Notes: generated by a model from the sequence alone, not told the origin. Positions 18,331 through 28,772 are shown, numbered from the stretch's first letter. The stretch is DNA of 51,291 bases from an uncultured Sphingomonas sp. (GCA_913776255.1 CAJYLV010000005.1:1-51291); one strand, 5' to 3'. A program made the numbers and translations.

Positions 18331-20052
18331 ATGACCCAGACCTTCGACAAGTCCCGCCTGCCGAGCCGCCATGTGTCGGTCGGCCCCGAACGCGCGCCGC
18401 ATCGTAGCTATTACTACGCGATGGGGCTCACCGAGGAGGAGATCGCGCGTCCGTTCGTCGCGCTCGCCTCCGCGGGCAACGACAGCGCGCCGTGCAACAC
18501 CACGCTCAACGCGCAGGCCGATGCCGCACGGCGCGGGGTCGAGCAGGGCGGCGGGATGCCGCGCCGCTTCAACACGATCACCGTCACCGACGGCATCGCG
18601 ATGGGGCACCAGGGGATGAAATCCTCGTTGGTCAGCCGTGAGGTGATCGCCGATTCGGTCGAGCTGTCGGTGCGCGGCCATTGCTATGACGCGCTGGTCG
18701 GCTTCGCGGGCTGCGACAAGTCGCTGCCCGGGATGATGATGGCGATGCTGCGGCTCAACGTGCCGTCGATCTTCGTCTACGGCGGCTCGATCCTGCCCGG
18801 CCGCTTCCACGATCGCGACGTGACCGTGGTCGACGTCTTCGAGGTCGTCGGCAAGTACGCGGCCGGCGCCTGCCCGCTGTCCGAGGTGCACGAACTGGAG
18901 AAGGTCGCGTGCCCGGGGCACGGCGCGTGCGGCGGGCAGTTCACCGCCAATACGATGGCGTGCGTCGGCGAGGCGATCGGCCTGTCGCTTCCCAACAGCA
19001 ACATGGTCCCCGCGCCGTTCACCACGCGCGAGCAGATCGCGGTCGCGGCCGGCGCGCAGGTGATGGAGCTGGTCGCACGCAATCTTCGCCCGCGTGACAT
19101 CTGCACACGCAGCGCGTTCATCAACGCCGCGCGCGTCGTCGCGGCGACCGGCGGTTCGACCAACGCCGCGCTCCATTTGCCCGCGATGGCGAGCGAGGCC
19201 GGGATCGACTTCGATCTGTTCGACGTCGCTGAGGCTTTTAAATCAACGCCTTACATCGCCGATCTCAAGCCGGGCGGCAAATATGTTGCCAAGGATATGT
19301 ACGAGGCCGGTGGCGTCTACATGCTGATGAAGACGATGCTGGCCGGCGGGCTGCTTGACGGCGAGTGTCTGACTGTCACCGGCAAGACGCTCGGCGAGAA
19401 CATCGATCAGGTGACGTGGAACCCCGACCAGAAGGTCATCTACGACGTCGCCACCCCGATCACCCCGACCGGCGGCGTCGTCGGGCTGCGCGGCTCGCTC
19501 GCCCCGGACGGCGCGATCGTCAAGGTCGCCGGCATGCACCGCCTGCAGTTCGAGGGGCCGGCGCGCTGCTTCGACTGCGAGGAGGACGCCTTCGCCGCGG
19601 TCGAGGCGCGGCAGATCGCCGAGGGCGAGGTCATCATCATCCGTTACGAAGGCCCGAAGGGCGGTCCGGGAATGCGCGAGATGCTGTCCACCACCGCCGC
19701 GCTCTACGGGCTCGGGATGGGCGAGAAGGTCGCGCTCATCACCGACGGGCGTTTCTCGGGCGGCACGCGCGGCTTCTGCATCGGCCATGTCGGGCCGGAA
19801 GCGGCCGACGGCGGCCCGATCGCGCTGGTCGAGGACGGCGACGCGATCCGCATCGACGCCGAGGCGGGGACGATCGACCTGCTCGTCGACGAGGGCGTGC
19901 TCGCCGAGCGGCGCACCCGCTGGCAGGCGCGGCAGAACGATTATGGCGCGGGGGCCCTGTGGCGCTACGCCCAGAACGTCGGTCCGGCGTACAAGGGCGC
20001 GGTGACGCACCCCGGCGCCAAGGCCGAGCGGCACGTCTTCGCGGACATTTGA
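18331..20052 (+). CDS. ilvD: dihydroxy-acid dehydratase
   Basis: 573-residue iron-sulfur dehydratase of valine, isoleucine, leucine and pantothenate synthesis. Cluster-ligand cysteines are visible in [21 protein letters not shown] and [12 protein letters not shown]. Other family blocks are [25 protein letters not shown] and the C-terminal [22 protein letters not shown] start at ATG 18331 ([14 protein letters not shown]), which gives the normal length; the same frame is open far upstream, but that part is out of frame with cckA and has no meaning. A palindrome lies 10 bases after the stop. Confidence 0.96.
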   Translation: MTQTFDKSRLPSRHVSVGPERAPHRSYYYAMGLTEEEIARPFVALASAGNDSAPCNTTLNAQADAARRGVEQGGGMPRRFNTITVTDGIAMGHQGMKSSLVSREVIADSVELSVRGHCYDALVGFAGCDKSLPGMMMAMLRLNVPSIFVYGGSILPGRFHDRDVTVVDVFEVVGKYAAGACPLSEVHELEKVACPGHGACGGQFTANTMACVGEAIGLSLPNSNMVPAPFTTREQIAVAAGAQVMELVARNLRPRDICTRSAFINAARVVAATGGSTNAALHLPAMASEAGIDFDLFDVAEAFKSTPYIADLKPGGKYVAKDMYEAGGVYMLMKTMLAGGLLDGECLTVTGKTLGENIDQVTWNPDQKVIYDVATPITPTGGVVGLRGSLAPDGAIVKVAGMHRLQFEGPARCFDCEEDAFAAVEARQIAEGEVIIIRYEGPKGGPGMREMLSTTAALYGLGMGEKVALITDGRFSGGTRGFCIGHVGPEAADGGPIALVEDGDAIRIDAEAGTIDLLVDEGVLAERRTRWQARQNDYGAGALWRYAQNVGPAYKGAVTHPGAKAERHVFADI

Positions 20053-20061
20053 TCCAGCCGC

Positions 20062-20138
20062 CGTCATGGCGAGCGTAGCGAAGCAATCCAGGGCGTCCTG
20101 ATCCGGCGCTGGATTGCTGCGCTACGCTCGCCATGACG
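20062..20138. repeat. 33-bp palindrome, CATTGCGAGCG family, copy B
   Basis: Arms 20062-20094 and 20106-20138 pair with two mismatches around an 11-base loop that nearly matches the loop of copy A. It lies 10 bases past the ilvD stop. Confidence 0.9.
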
Positions 20139-20214
20139 TACGTGCCAAACCCGGATGCTGGTCCCGCAAAACGAACCGCTTCACTCCGCCGCCGACAGCG
20201 AGTAGGCGGCGGTG

Positions 20215-21588
20215 ATGATCCCGATCGCCGGAACCCCCGTGCTGACCGCCGCCGAGATGCGCGCGGCGGAAGATGCCGCCATCGCCGGCGGCACCAGTGT
20301 CGATACGCTGATGCAGCGCGCCGGGGCGGGGATCGCCGACGCGGTGCGGCGGCTGGCCGGCGTCAGCGACGTGCTGATCCTGTGCGGTCCCGGCAATAAC
20401 GGCGGCGACGGCTATGTGGCCGCCGCGCGGCTTCATGCCGCCGGGCGATCGGTGCGCGTCGCCGCTGCGGCAGAACCTCGCACCCCCGCCGCGATCGCCG
20501 CGCGCGCCTTGTGGACTGGCGTGGTCGAGCCGCTCGCCACCGCCGCATCCGCGCCGGTGCTGGTCGACGCGCTGTTCGGCACCGGGCTGTCACGCCCGCT
20601 CGACGCCGAAGCAGGGGCGGCGCTCAACCGGCTGACGAGGCAGGCGAATCTCACCATCGCCATCGATCTGCCGAGCGGGGTGGCGACCGACGACGGCACC
20701 GTCTTCGGCGAGGTGCCCGCTTTCCATGTCACGCTGGCGCTCGGCGCGGCCAAGCCCGCGCATCTGCTCCAGCCCGCCGCCGCGCGCTGCGGCACGGTGC
20801 GCGTGATCCCGATCGGCGTCGCGATCGACAGCGCCACGCAGGTCGTTTCGCCCCCCGATCTCTCCGCCCCGCCCGTCGACGCGCACAAGTTCACGCGCGG
20901 GATGGTCGCGGTGCTGCGCGGGCGGATGGCCGGCGCGGCGCAGCTCGCCGCCAGCGCGGCGATGCACGCCGGAGCGGGGTATGTCGAATTGCTCGGCGCG
21001 ACGATTCCGGCCGCGCCGCACGCATTGGTCCGCCGTCGCCTCGACGCCGAGGCGCTCGCCGATCATCGCATCGGCGCGGTGCTGATCGGCCCCGGGCTCG
21101 GCCGCGACGACGACGCCCGTGCGTTGCTCGAACAGGTGCTCGCCACCGAACATCCGCTGGTCGTCGACGGCGACGCGCTCCATCTCGTCACCCCCGAGCA
21201 GCTCCGCGAACGGCGTGCGCCGCTGATCCTCACCCCGCATGCGGGCGAGTTCGCCGTATTGTTCGGCGCGCTGGCCGGCAGCAAGCTTGCCGCCGCGCGC
21301 GCCGCCGCGGCGCGCGCGCAGGCCACCGTGGTCTTCAAGGGCCCGGACACCGTCGTCGCCGCCCCTGACGGTCCCGCGATCATGGCCGGCGCGGCGCCGT
21401 CCTGGCTGTCGACCGCCGGCAGCGGCGACGTGCTGGCCGGCGCGATCGCGGCGCTGCTCGCCGGTGGCCGCCGCCCGCTCGACGCCGCCGCTGCGGGGGT
21501 CTGGCTCCACGCCGAGGCCGCCCGCCGGCTCGGTCCCGCTTTCATCGCCGACGATCTCGCCGTCGCGCTCGCCGGAGCCCGCGCATGA
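20215..21588 (+). CDS. nnr: bifunctional NAD(P)H-hydrate epimerase / ADP-dependent dehydratase
   Basis: 457-residue metabolite-repair enzyme. The N-terminal YjeF_N (NnrE) domain epimerises damaged NAD(P)H hydrates (CGPGNNGGDGYVAARLH-type motif near residues 60-75; DALFGTGLSRPL; AIDLPSGVATDDG). The C-terminal ribokinase-like NnrD domain dehydrates the S form (LIGPGLGRDD; LTPHAGEF; FKGPDTVVA; the GSGDVLAGAIAALLA motif near the end). The start could be ATG 20215 or the adjacent GTG 20212. Its stop overlaps the next gene by four bases (ATGA). Confidence 0.94.
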   Translation: MIPIAGTPVLTAAEMRAAEDAAIAGGTSVDTLMQRAGAGIADAVRRLAGVSDVLILCGPGNNGGDGYVAAARLHAAGRSVRVAAAAEPRTPAAIAARALWTGVVEPLATAASAPVLVDALFGTGLSRPLDAEAGAALNRLTRQANLTIAIDLPSGVATDDGTVFGEVPAFHVTLALGAAKPAHLLQPAAARCGTVRVIPIGVAIDSATQVVSPPDLSAPPVDAHKFTRGMVAVLRGRMAGAAQLAASAAMHAGAGYVELLGATIPAAPHALVRRRLDAEALADHRIGAVLIGPGLGRDDDARALLEQVLATEHPLVVDGDALHLVTPEQLRERRAPLILTPHAGEFAVLFGALAGSKLAAARAAAARAQATVVFKGPDTVVAAPDGPAIMAGAAPSWLSTAGSGDVLAGAIAALLAGGRRPLDAAAAGVWLHAEAARRLGPAFIADDLAVALAGARA

Positions 21589-22763
21589 GCGCGATCGTTC
21601 GCGTCGCCGCGCGGGGCGAGGGCATCGCCGACGACGGCCGCCATGTCGCGCTCGCCGCCCCCGGTGATACGCTGAGCGCGGATGGCGCGATCGTCCGCGG
21701 CCCGCATCACCGCGACCCGCCGTGCCGCCATTATCCCCAATGCGGCGGCTGCCAGCTCCAGCATCTCGACGACGAGAGCTGGTCGGCGTTCATCACCGAC
21801 CGCATCGCCGCCGCGCTCGACGCACAGGGCGTGCGCGCGCCGATCCGCGCCCCGCTCCTGTCGCCGCCGCAGACCCGCCGCCGCGCCGCGCTGCACGTCG
21901 AGCCGTCGGGCCGGATCGGCTTCACCGCCGAGCGCAGCCACCAGATCGTCGACCTTCACGAATGTCATGTGCTCGCGCCCGAACTGTTCGCTTTGGTCCG
22001 CCCGCTCAAACGTCTGCTACCGACGTTCAAGGCGAAACGCCGGCTCGACGTCCATCTGACGCTCGCCGACCAGGGCGCCGACGTTTACGTGAAGGGCGTC
22101 GCGCCCGAGGGGCTCGCGCATCACGATGCGCTAACCGCCTTTGCGCAGGGGAACGGTGTCGCGCGCATCGCCTTCGACGACGGCATGGGGCCGGAGACGC
22201 GCTGGGAGCCCGAACCGGTGACGATCACGCTCGGCGGCGTCGCGGTGCCGCTGCCGCCGGGAGCCTTCTTGCAAGCGACCGTCGAGGGCGAGGCGACGCT
22301 GGTCGCGGCGGCGCGTGAGGCGGTGCAGGGCGCGCGGATCGTCGCCGATCTGTTCGCCGGGCTCGGCACCTTCGCGCTGTCGCTCGATGCGCGCGTCTAT
22401 GCGGCGGAGGGCGCGCGCGACGCGATCATGGCGCTCAAGGCCGCGGCGGGGCGCGCGCAGCGGCCGGTGTTCACCGAGCACCGCGACCTGTTCCGTCGCC
22501 CGCTGACCACCGCCGAGCTCGACCGTTTCGACGCGATCGTCCTCGACCCGCCGCGCGCCGGGGCACGCGAGCAGGTGCTGCAGCTCGCCGCGTCAAAGGT
22601 CGCGGCGATCGGCTATATTTCCTGCAATCCCGGTAGCTTCGCGCGCGATGCGCAGGAATTGTGCAAAGCCGGCTACGCGCTCGACTGGGTGCAGCCGGTC
22701 GGTCAGTTCCGCTGGTCGACGCATGTCGAGCTGGCGTCGCGCTTCAGCCGGTCGCCGGGGTAG
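21585..22763 (+). CDS. RumA/TrmA-type 23S rRNA (uracil-5-)-methyltransferase
   Basis: 392 residues. Iron-sulfur ligands of the RlmD-type family are Cys47, Cys53, Cys56 ([17 protein letters not shown]) and Cys127. The SAM motif is [15 protein letters not shown], and the catalytic region is [10 protein letters not shown] with the nucleophile in [13 protein letters not shown]. The N-terminal TRAM domain appears minimal or absent, as in short alphaproteobacterial members. Whether it modifies U1939, U747 or another site cannot be told from sequence alone. It is translationally coupled to nnr by ATGA. Its last 61 bases overlap the convergent truA gene. Confidence 0.9.
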   Translation: MSAIVRVAARGEGIADDGRHVALAAPGDTLSADGAIVRGPHHRDPPCRHYPQCGGCQLQHLDDESWSAFITDRIAAALDAQGVRAPIRAPLLSPPQTRRRAALHVEPSGRIGFTAERSHQIVDLHECHVLAPELFALVRPLKRLLPTFKAKRRLDVHLTLADQGADVYVKGVAPEGLAHHDALTAFAQGNGVARIAFDDGMGPETRWEPEPVTITLGGVAVPLPPGAFLQATVEGEATLVAAAREAVQGARIVADLFAGLGTFALSLDARVYAAEGARDAIMALKAAAGRAQRPVFTEHRDLFRRPLTTAELDRFDAIVLDPPRAGAREQVLQLAASKVAAIGYISCNPGSFARDAQELCKAGYALDWVQPVGQFRWSTHVELASRFSRSPG

Positions 22764-23494
22764 CGCGCCGTCACGAAGAACAAGCCGTCGGGCGGCGCGT
22801 TGAGCCCGAGCCGCCCGCGATCGGCGGCGCGGAGCGCATCGCGGAGGTCGTCGACCGACCACCGGCCCATGCCGACCAGCGCGAGGCAGCCGACCATCGA
22901 GCGTACCTGATGGTGGAGAAACGACCGCGCCTCGACCCGCGCGAGCACCCGTTCGCCGTCGCGCACGACCTCGAACCAGTCGATCGACTTGCGCGGGCTC
23001 GCCGCCTGGCAATGCGCCGAGCGGAAGGTGGTGAAGTCATGCGCGCCGACCAGCAGCTGCGCGCCCGTGTGCATCGCCATGGCGTCGAGCGGCTGCGGGA
23101 TCTGCCACGCCAGCCCCTTCTCGACGGTCAGCGGCGCGCGGCGATTGATGATGCGATATTCATAAGACCGTGCAACACACGAGAAACGCGCGTGAAAATC
23201 TTCGGGCACCTCGACGCAATCGAGGATCGCGACCGGTGCGGGCCGCAGCCGCGCGTTCAGTGCCTCGCCCAGCCGGAACGCGCCGATCGGCTTGGCGATA
23301 TCGAGATGCGCGCGCATCCCCAGCCCGTGTACCCCGGCATCGGTGCGCCCGGCGCAATGGACCACCACCTGCTCGCCGGTCACCGCCAGCGCCGCTTCCT
23401 CGATCGCCTGCTGGACGCTTGGGCCATGCGCCTGCCGCTGCCAGCCCATGAACGGCCGCCCGTCGAACTCCACGGTCAGCGCATAGCGCGTCAC
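22703..23494 (-). CDS. truA: tRNA pseudouridine synthase A
   Basis: 263-residue enzyme that makes pseudouridine at tRNA positions 38-40. The catalytic Asp is in [14 protein letters not shown]; other family blocks are [19 protein letters not shown] and [12 protein letters not shown]. The start is GTG at 23494, overlapping the fmt stop by four bases (GTGA), so it is coupled to fmt. The C-terminus runs 61 bases into the oppositely oriented RumA-type gene. Confidence 0.95.
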   Translation of the reverse strand: MTRYALTVEFDGRPFMGWQRQAHGPSVQQAIEEAALAVTGEQVVVHCAGRTDAGVHGLGMRAHLDIAKPIGAFRLGEALNARLRPAPVAILDCVEVPEDFHARFSCVARSYEYRIINRRAPLTVEKGLAWQIPQPLDAMAMHTGAQLLVGAHDFTTFRSAHCQAASPRKSIDWFEVVRDGERVLARVEARSFLHHQVRSMVGCLALVGMGRWSVDDLRDALRAADRGRLGLNAPPDGLFFVTARYPGDRLKRDASSTCVDQRN

Positions 23495-24396
23495 AGCCGC
23501 GTCCCGACCGGGATCGTGAAGCCGCGCAGCAGCTCCGCGACGCTCATCACCCCGCGTCCGGCGCGTTGGACCCGTAACGGCCGGATCGCGCCGCTCCCGC
23601 ACGCGATCGTCAGCGCGTCGTCGCACACCGTGCCGGGCGCACCGACGCCGTCGAGCAGCTCGGCGTCGAGGATCTTCACCCGCTCGCCCTGATGCTCGAA
23701 GAAAGCACCCGGCACCGGGCAGAAGGCCGCGACTTGCCGCACCACCTGCGCGGCGTCGGCGGCGAAGTCGAGCCGCGCCTCGTCCTTGCGGATCTTCTCG
23801 GCGTAGGTGACGCCCTCGACCGGCTGCGCGACGGGCGGGTAGGCGTCCGGATCGCGCAACACCTCCACCATCAAGCGTGCGCCCATCAACGCCAGTTCGT
23901 CAGTCAGTCGCCCGGCGTTCTTGCCATCGATCGTGGTGCGCCCCTCCAGCCGCACCGGCCCGGTATCGAGCCCGGCTTCCATCTGCATGATTCCGACCCC
24001 GGTTTCCGCATCCCCGGCGAGGATCGCGCGCTGCACCGGCGCCGCACCCCGCCAGCGCGGCAGCAGCGAGCCATGGACGTTGAGGCATCCCAGCCGCGGC
24101 GCCTCCAGCACCGCGCGTGGCAGGATCAGCCCATACGCCGCGACCACCGCGACATCGGCGTCGTGCGCCGCGAACGCCGCCTGCGCCCCGGCATCGCGCA
24201 GCGTCACCGGGGTCAGCACCGGCACGCCCAGCTCCTCGGCCCGGATGTGCACCGGCGCGCGCACCAACTCGCGGCCGCGTCGCCCGCCCGGACGCGGCGG
24301 CTGGCTGTACGCCGCCACGACGTCATGCCCGTCCGCGACCAGCGCCTCCAGCGTCGGCACCGCGAACGCCGGGGTTCCCATGAAGATGATCCGCAT
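23491..24396 (-). CDS. fmt: methionyl-tRNA formyltransferase
   Basis: 301-residue enzyme that formylates initiator Met-tRNA with 10-formyl-THF. The N-terminal domain shows [14 protein letters not shown], the catalytic [16 protein letters not shown] and [16 protein letters not shown]. The C-terminal OB-like tRNA-binding domain starts near residue 205. I chose ATG 24396 with GAGAGG just upstream; a GTG 15 bases earlier is possible. It is the first gene of a two-gene fmt-truA unit, divergent from recR-def. The deformylase that removes the formyl group is therefore about 0.7 kb away on the other strand. Confidence 0.96.
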   Translation of the reverse strand: MRIIFMGTPAFAVPTLEALVADGHDVVAAYSQPPRPGGRRGRELVRAPVHIRAEELGVPVLTPVTLRDAGAQAAFAAHDADVAVVAAYGLILPRAVLEAPRLGCLNVHGSLLPRWRGAAPVQRAILAGDAETGVGIMQMEAGLDTGPVRLEGRTTIDGKNAGRLTDELALMGARLMVEVLRDPDAYPPVAQPVEGVTYAEKIRKDEARLDFAADAAQVVRQVAAFCPVPGAFFEHQGERVKILDAELLDGVGAPGTVCDDALTIACGSGAIRPLRVQRAGRGVMSVAELLRGFTIPVGTRL

Positions 24397-24448
24397 CGCC
24401 TCTCTCGACACGCTGGCGGCGCGGCGCGCAACCCCCTATCTGTTCCGC

Positions 24449-25045
24449 ATGGCATCCCCCGAGATCGAGGCGCTGACGAGCGCGCTGGCGCGGCTCCCCG
24501 GTTTCGGCCCGCGCTCAGCGCGACGCGCGGTGCTCCATCTGCTCAAGCGGCGCGAGGCGGCGCTCTCGCCGTTGCGCGCGGCGTTGACCGCGGTGGAGGC
24601 ACGGCTCGCAACCTGCGGTATCTGCGGCAATGTCGACACCAGTGACCCCTGCCAGATCTGCGCCGATCCGCGCCGCGATCCGCGCAGCCTGTGCGTGGTC
24701 GAGGATGTCAGCGATCTGTGGGCGCTAGAGCGCGGGCGGCTGTTCCCCGGCCGCTTCCATGTGCTGGGCGGCCGGCTGTCCGCGCTGGAGGGCGTCCGCC
24801 CCGAGGATCTCGCGATCGAGGGATTGATCGCGCGCGTCGCCGATGGCGCGGTCGACGAGGTCGTGCTGGCGATGAACGCCACGCTCGAAGGCCAGACCAC
24901 CGCGCATTATCTGGCCGAGCGGCTGGAGCGCTTTCCGGTCCGCCTGACCCAGCTGGCGCACGGGTTGCCGGTCGGCGGCGAGCTCGATTATCTCGACGAG
25001 GGCACGCTGGCGCAGGCGCTGCGCGCACGCCGCCCGGTCGCTTGA
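24449..25045 (+). CDS. recR: recombination protein RecR
   Basis: 198-residue RecFOR-pathway protein that helps load RecA at gaps. The helix-hairpin-helix is [17 protein letters not shown], the four-Cys zinc motif is [16 protein letters not shown], and the Toprim domain carries [14 protein letters not shown]. Length is normal for the family. ATG 24449 lies 52 bases from the divergent fmt start. def follows by 31 bases. Confidence 0.96.
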   Translation: MASPEIEALTSALARLPGFGPRSARRAVLHLLKRREAALSPLRAALTAVEARLATCGICGNVDTSDPCQICADPRRDPRSLCVVEDVSDLWALERGRLFPGRFHVLGGRLSALEGVRPEDLAIEGLIARVADGAVDEVVLAMNATLEGQTTAHYLAERLERFPVRLTQLAHGLPVGGELDYLDEGTLAQALRARRPVA

Positions 25046-25076
25046 CGGGCCGGCGACGCGCTTCTAGCCCCGCGCC

Positions 25077-25607
25077 ATGGCCATTCTCCCGATCGTAGAA
25101 GTCCCCGACGCGCGCCTGCGCGAAACCGCCGCACCCGTGCCGGACGTGAACGACGCCGTGCGCGCGATCGTCACCGATATGTTCGAAACCATGTACGACG
25201 CGCGTGGCATCGGGCTGGCGGCGGTGCAGGTCGGCATCATGCAGCGGATCGTCGTCATCGACCTGCAGGAGCGCGAACTGGAGGAGGACGAGCCGCGTGA
25301 GGCGGCCCGCGACCCGCGCGCCTTTATCAACCCCGAAATTACGTGGCTTAGCGAGGAAACCTCGAGCTACAACGAAGGCTGCCTGTCGATCCCTGAACAA
25401 TATGCCGAGGTCACGCGCCCGACGCGCTGCCGCGTGACGTGGCTCGACACCGAGGGCGCGCGGCAGGAGGCCGAGTTCGACGGCCTGATGTCGACATGTA
25501 TGCAGCACGAGATCGATCACCTGAACGGCGTGCTGTTCATCGACCATATCTCGCGGCTGAAGCGTGGCATGCTGCTCAAGAAGCTCGACAAGCTCCGCCG
25601 CGGCTGA
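25077..25607 (+). CDS. def: peptide deformylase
   Basis: 176-residue metalloenzyme that removes the formyl group from nascent proteins. Three signature motifs are present: GIGLAAVQVG (motif 1; Val replaces the usual Pro), EGCLSIPEQYAEV (motif 2) and QHEIDHLNGVLF (motif 3, metal-binding HEIDH). The Cys in EGCLS is the third metal ligand. It probably shares a transcript with recR. Confidence 0.95.
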   Translation: MAILPIVEVPDARLRETAAPVPDVNDAVRAIVTDMFETMYDARGIGLAAVQVGIMQRIVVIDLQERELEEDEPREAARDPRAFINPEITWLSEETSSYNEGCLSIPEQYAEVTRPTRCRVTWLDTEGARQEAEFDGLMSTCMQHEIDHLNGVLFIDHISRLKRGMLLKKLDKLRRG

Positions 25608-25671
25608 CCGGGGCGGCGACCGCGGCAATTAACGGTTGTCGTGGCCCGGCCGTTCGATCTATGTTCCGGGC

Positions 25672-27051
25672 ATGATCGAATATGCCCTCGTCGCCCTGAT
25701 CGCCCTCGCGCTGGGCGCCCTGTTCGGCTGGCTGATGGGGCGGCGCGAGGCTGATGGCCTCCGCCGCGAGCGCGACGCGCAGGTCGAGCAGTTCAAGCGC
25801 GCGATCACCGATCTCGCTGGCGCCGAGGAACGCGCGCGTGCCGCCGAGATGCTCCGCACCGAGCTGGCGCAGGCGCGCGACGAGCGCGAGGCCGCGCGGT
25901 TGCAGGTATCGCGGCTGGAGGCGGAGGGCCGCGCCGCCGAGCAGCGCATCACCGACCTGCGCGCCGCCGCCGACGAGATGAGCCTGCGCTTCCGCGAGGT
26001 CGCGCAGAACGCGCTCGGCGAGGCGCAGAAGCAGTTCCTCGAACGTGCCGAGGCACGCTTCCGCCAGGCCGAGGAGCAATCGGGGCAGGGGCTGCGCGCG
26101 CTGCTACAGCCGGTCAACGACCGCCTGCTCCGCTATGAGGAGGGCGTCGCCAAGATCGAGGCCGAGCGCCGCGACGCGTTCGGCGAGCTGCGCGGGCAGA
26201 TCGAGGCGATGCGCGTCGGGCAGGAGCGCGTCTCGGGCGAGGCGGCCAAGCTTGTCAACGCGCTGCGCAACGCCCCCAAGGCGCGCGGACGCTGGGGCGA
26301 GCAGCAGCTGCGCAACGTGCTCGAATCGTGCGGGCTCGCCGAGCACACCGACTTCCAGATGGAGGTCAGCGTCACCGGCGAGGAAGGCGCGCGGCTGCGC
26401 CCCGACGCGATCGTCCGCGTGCCGGGCGGCAAGTCGCTGATCGTCGACGCCAAGGTGTCGCTCAACGCCTATCAGGACGCGTTCGGCGCAGTCGACGAGG
26501 CCGAGCGGCAGCTGGGGCTCGCCGCGCACGCCGCGGCGATGCGCGCACACGTCAACGCGCTAGGGGCCAAGGCCTATTGGACGCAGTTCGACGACGCGCC
26601 CGAATATGTGGTGATGTTCGTCCCCGGCGAGCATTTCCTCTCCGCCGCGCTCGAACATGATGCCGGGCTGTGGGACTATGCCTTCGAGCGCCGCGTGCTG
26701 CTCGCCACCCCGACCAATCTGATCGCGATCGCGCGCACCGTCTCGGCGGTGTGGCGGCAGGAGAAGCTGGCGCGCGAGGCGCAGGAGATCGGTGCGCTCG
26801 GCAAGGAACTCTACCAGCGGCTCGCGGTGATGGGCGGGCATGTCGCGCGGCTCGGCAAGAACCTCGACACCGCGATGGGCGCGTACAACAGCTTCGTCGG
26901 CAGTCTCGAGAGCCAGGTGCTGACCAGCGCGCGGCGATTCGAGACGCTCAACATCGACACCGGCAACAAGTCGATCGACCCGCTGCCGGTCGGCGAACAG
27001 GCCGCGCGCCCGCTGACCAAGCTGGTCACGGTGGAGGATGCGGCGGAATAG
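25672..27051 (+). CDS. rmuC: DNA recombination protein RmuC
   Basis: 459 residues. An N-terminal membrane helix (about 4-22) is followed by a long coiled coil (about 25-190) and the RmuC nuclease-fold domain with NAPKARGRWGEQQLRNVLES, DAIVRVPGGKSLIVDAKVS, MFVPGEHFLSAAL and ATPTNLIAIARTV. In E. coli, loss of rmuC increases inversion at short repeats; the biochemistry is not settled. ATG 25672 is the first plausible start after def, and I see no strong Shine-Dalgarno sequence. Confidence 0.93.
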   Translation: MIEYALVALIALALGALFGWLMGRREADGLRRERDAQVEQFKRAITDLAGAEERARAAEMLRTELAQARDEREAARLQVSRLEAEGRAAEQRITDLRAAADEMSLRFREVAQNALGEAQKQFLERAEARFRQAEEQSGQGLRALLQPVNDRLLRYEEGVAKIEAERRDAFGELRGQIEAMRVGQERVSGEAAKLVNALRNAPKARGRWGEQQLRNVLESCGLAEHTDFQMEVSVTGEEGARLRPDAIVRVPGGKSLIVDAKVSLNAYQDAFGAVDEAERQLGLAAHAAAMRAHVNALGAKAYWTQFDDAPEYVVMFVPGEHFLSAALEHDAGLWDYAFERRVLLATPTNLIAIARTVSAVWRQEKLAREAQEIGALGKELYQRLAVMGGHVARLGKNLDTAMGAYNSFVGSLESQVLTSARRFETLNIDTGNKSIDPLPVGEQAARPLTKLVTVEDAAE

Positions 27052-27083
27052 CGGTGCTTGCCGCGACCGGCTAAGTTCGTCGC

Positions 27084-27835
27084 ATGGCGCCCGATCAGCG
27101 AACGACCCAAGCCCTCGCGCGACTGACCGACAGCGAGAAGGAGTGTCTGCGCCGCCGGCTGCTGCCGCAGACCGCCAAGGAAATGGCGCTCGATCTCGGC
27201 ATCTCCCCTCACGCGGTGGAGAAGCGCCTGAAGATGGCGCGCGCCAAGCTCGGCGTGTCGTCGTCGCTGGAGGCGGCACGACTGCTCGCCGCAGCGGAGG
27301 GGTACCAGTCGCTGGTACCCCGGACGTCGGACCTGGCGCGGCCTGACGTGCCGGGCGAGGCGGGGGCGGCCGCCGTTCCGCTGAGCGGGATGGTGGCGCA
27401 TAGCCTCCCGCTACAAGGACTGTTGATGATCACGATCCTCGCACTGCTCGCCTTCGTGGCGCAGGACGTTCCCGCTGCCGATCCAAGTGCGTCGCCGATG
27501 TTCGACGAACGTGGGCAGGTCGTTGCCGCGCGCAAAGTAGGGGCGATGAGGCCGACGCCTACCTCCGCGAGAGTTTCGCGCTCATGGACGTCGACCATTC
27601 CGGCTATTTCGAGCCGGTCGAAGCCGGCAAGCTCGAACCACGCGACCGCACTCGCGACGCCACTCTGCCGCCGGCACCGCCACCCGGCGCGCGCGATCCC
27701 GCCGGCGAACGCAAGTGGATGGACTTGCTCGATCACGATCGCGACGGTCGCGTCACCAGCGAGGAGTATCGCCGATATATGATGCCGTGGACGCTGTTAA
27801 ACGGCGTGCCTGCCTATTGGCACAAGCACGATTAG
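27084..27835 (+). pseudogene. LuxR-type HTH regulator with membrane helix and two EF-hands, frameshifted
   Basis: The first frame (from ATG 27084) encodes a LuxR/sigma-70-region-4-like HTH at about residues 14-70 (LTDSEKECLRRRL, QTAKEMALDLGISPHAVEKR) and one membrane helix at about 108-127 (SLPLQGLLMITILALLAFVA). After about residue 152 the meaningful reading moves to another frame: GDEADAYLRESFALMDVDHS and onward to the stop at 27835. It contains two canonical EF-hand loops, DVDHSGYFEPVE and DHDRDGRVTSEE. One additional G in the GGGG run at 27540-27543 would join the halves into a single protein of about 250 residues. It is either a real frameshift or a sequencing error. If intact, the HTH would be cytoplasmic and the calcium-binding part periplasmic. 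Confidence 0.72.
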
Positions 27836-27858
27836 AGCAGCATTCGTTTTCTTTAACC

Positions 27859-27938
27859 GGTCATTCCGGGCTCGACCCGGGATCCCGCTTCTTCCCGGAG
27901 CGGTGCATAGCGGGACCCCGGATCAGGTCCGGGTGGCC
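27859..27938. repeat. imperfect inverted repeat (CCGGG-rich)
   Basis: Arms about 27859-27889 and 27909-27938 pair imperfectly (GATCCCGCT against AGCGGGACC cores). It lies between the stop of the EF-hand gene and the convergent TrmH-type gene, so it may serve as a bidirectional 3' hairpin. Confidence 0.6.
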
Positions 27939-27974
27939 ATCGATCAAGCGACGTGGATTTCCAGCAACACGTCC

Positions 27975-28772
27975 TCACCGATGTCGCGCCAGCACCTCAT
28001 ACGCCATCACCGCGGTGGCGACCGCCGCGTTCAAGCTGTCCGCCTTGCCCAGCATCGGCATCTTCACCAGCAGGTCGCACTCGGCCTCATATTCCTCGGG
28101 CAACCCCTGCGCCTCGTTGCCGGTCAGCAGGAAGGTCGGCGCGGCATAAGGCGCGTCGCGATAGCCGTTGTCGGTCTGCAGACTCAGCCCGACCAATTGT
28201 CCCGGCCCCTCGCGTAGCCACGTCAGGAACTCCGGCCAGATCACCCGCACGATCGGCACCGTGAACAGCGCGCCCATGCTGGCGCGCACCACCTCGGTCG
28301 AGAAGGGATCGACACACTCGTCGACGAGGATCAGCGCCCCCGCGCCGACCGCATCGCCGGTGCGCAGGATCGTCCCCAGATTGCCCGGATCGCGCAGCCG
28401 CTCGGCGACGAGCCAGATCGGCGCGGCGCTGCGGTCGAGGTCGGCGAGCATTGTCTCGAACGTGTCGAAGACGCCGACCACCGCCTGCGGATTGTCCTTG
28501 CCCGACAATTTGGAGAGGATGTCGGGCGTCGTCTCGATCGCCTCGCCGTAATCCGCCTCGACCGCGTCGATCAGCGCGCGGACCAAGGGATGCCCCGCGC
28601 TCGCCGCCGCGAAGAACAGGATGCGCGGGATGCGCCCGGTCTCGCGCGCTTCGGTCAGGATGCGCAGCCCCTCGGCGAGGAACAGTCCTTCCTCGCGGCG
28701 ATGGCGCTTGTCGCGCAACGCCTGCACGCGTTTGACCAACGGATTGGAAAAGGAGGTGATGACCTTGGGCAT
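27975..28772 (-). CDS. TrmH/SpoU family RNA 2'-O-methyltransferase
   Basis: 265 residues with a short N-terminal substrate-binding domain (ITSFSNPLVKRVQALRDKRHRR, EGLFLAEGLRIL) and a SPOUT knotted domain. Family motifs: the RDPGNLGTILRTGDAVGAG block, FLLTGNEAQGLPEE and the C-terminal MLGKADSLNAAVATAVMAYE. It modifies rRNA or tRNA, but the target is not deducible. ATG 28772 is chosen; a TTG nine bases earlier is less likely. It is last in the minus-strand run below the PTS genes, 20 bases after HPr. Confidence 0.9.
   Translation of the reverse strand: MPKVITSFSNPLVKRVQALRDKRHRREEGLFLAEGLRILTEARETGRIPRILFFAAASAGHPLVRALIDAVEADYGEAIETTPDILSKLSGKDNPQAVVGVFDTFETMLADLDRSAAPIWLVAERLRDPGNLGTILRTGDAVGAGALILVDECVDPFSTEVVRASMGALFTVPIVRVIWPEFLTWLREGPGQLVGLSLQTDNGYRDAPYAAPTFLLTGNEAQGLPEEYEAECDLLVKMPMLGKADSLNAAVATAVMAYEVLARHR

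Noticed and set aside
25077..25607. Val in place of Pro in deformylase motif 1 as a sign of inactivity
   Set aside because: The metal ligands (Cys in EGCLS, HEIDH) and the Gln of motif 1 are intact; the residue before Gln varies in the family.
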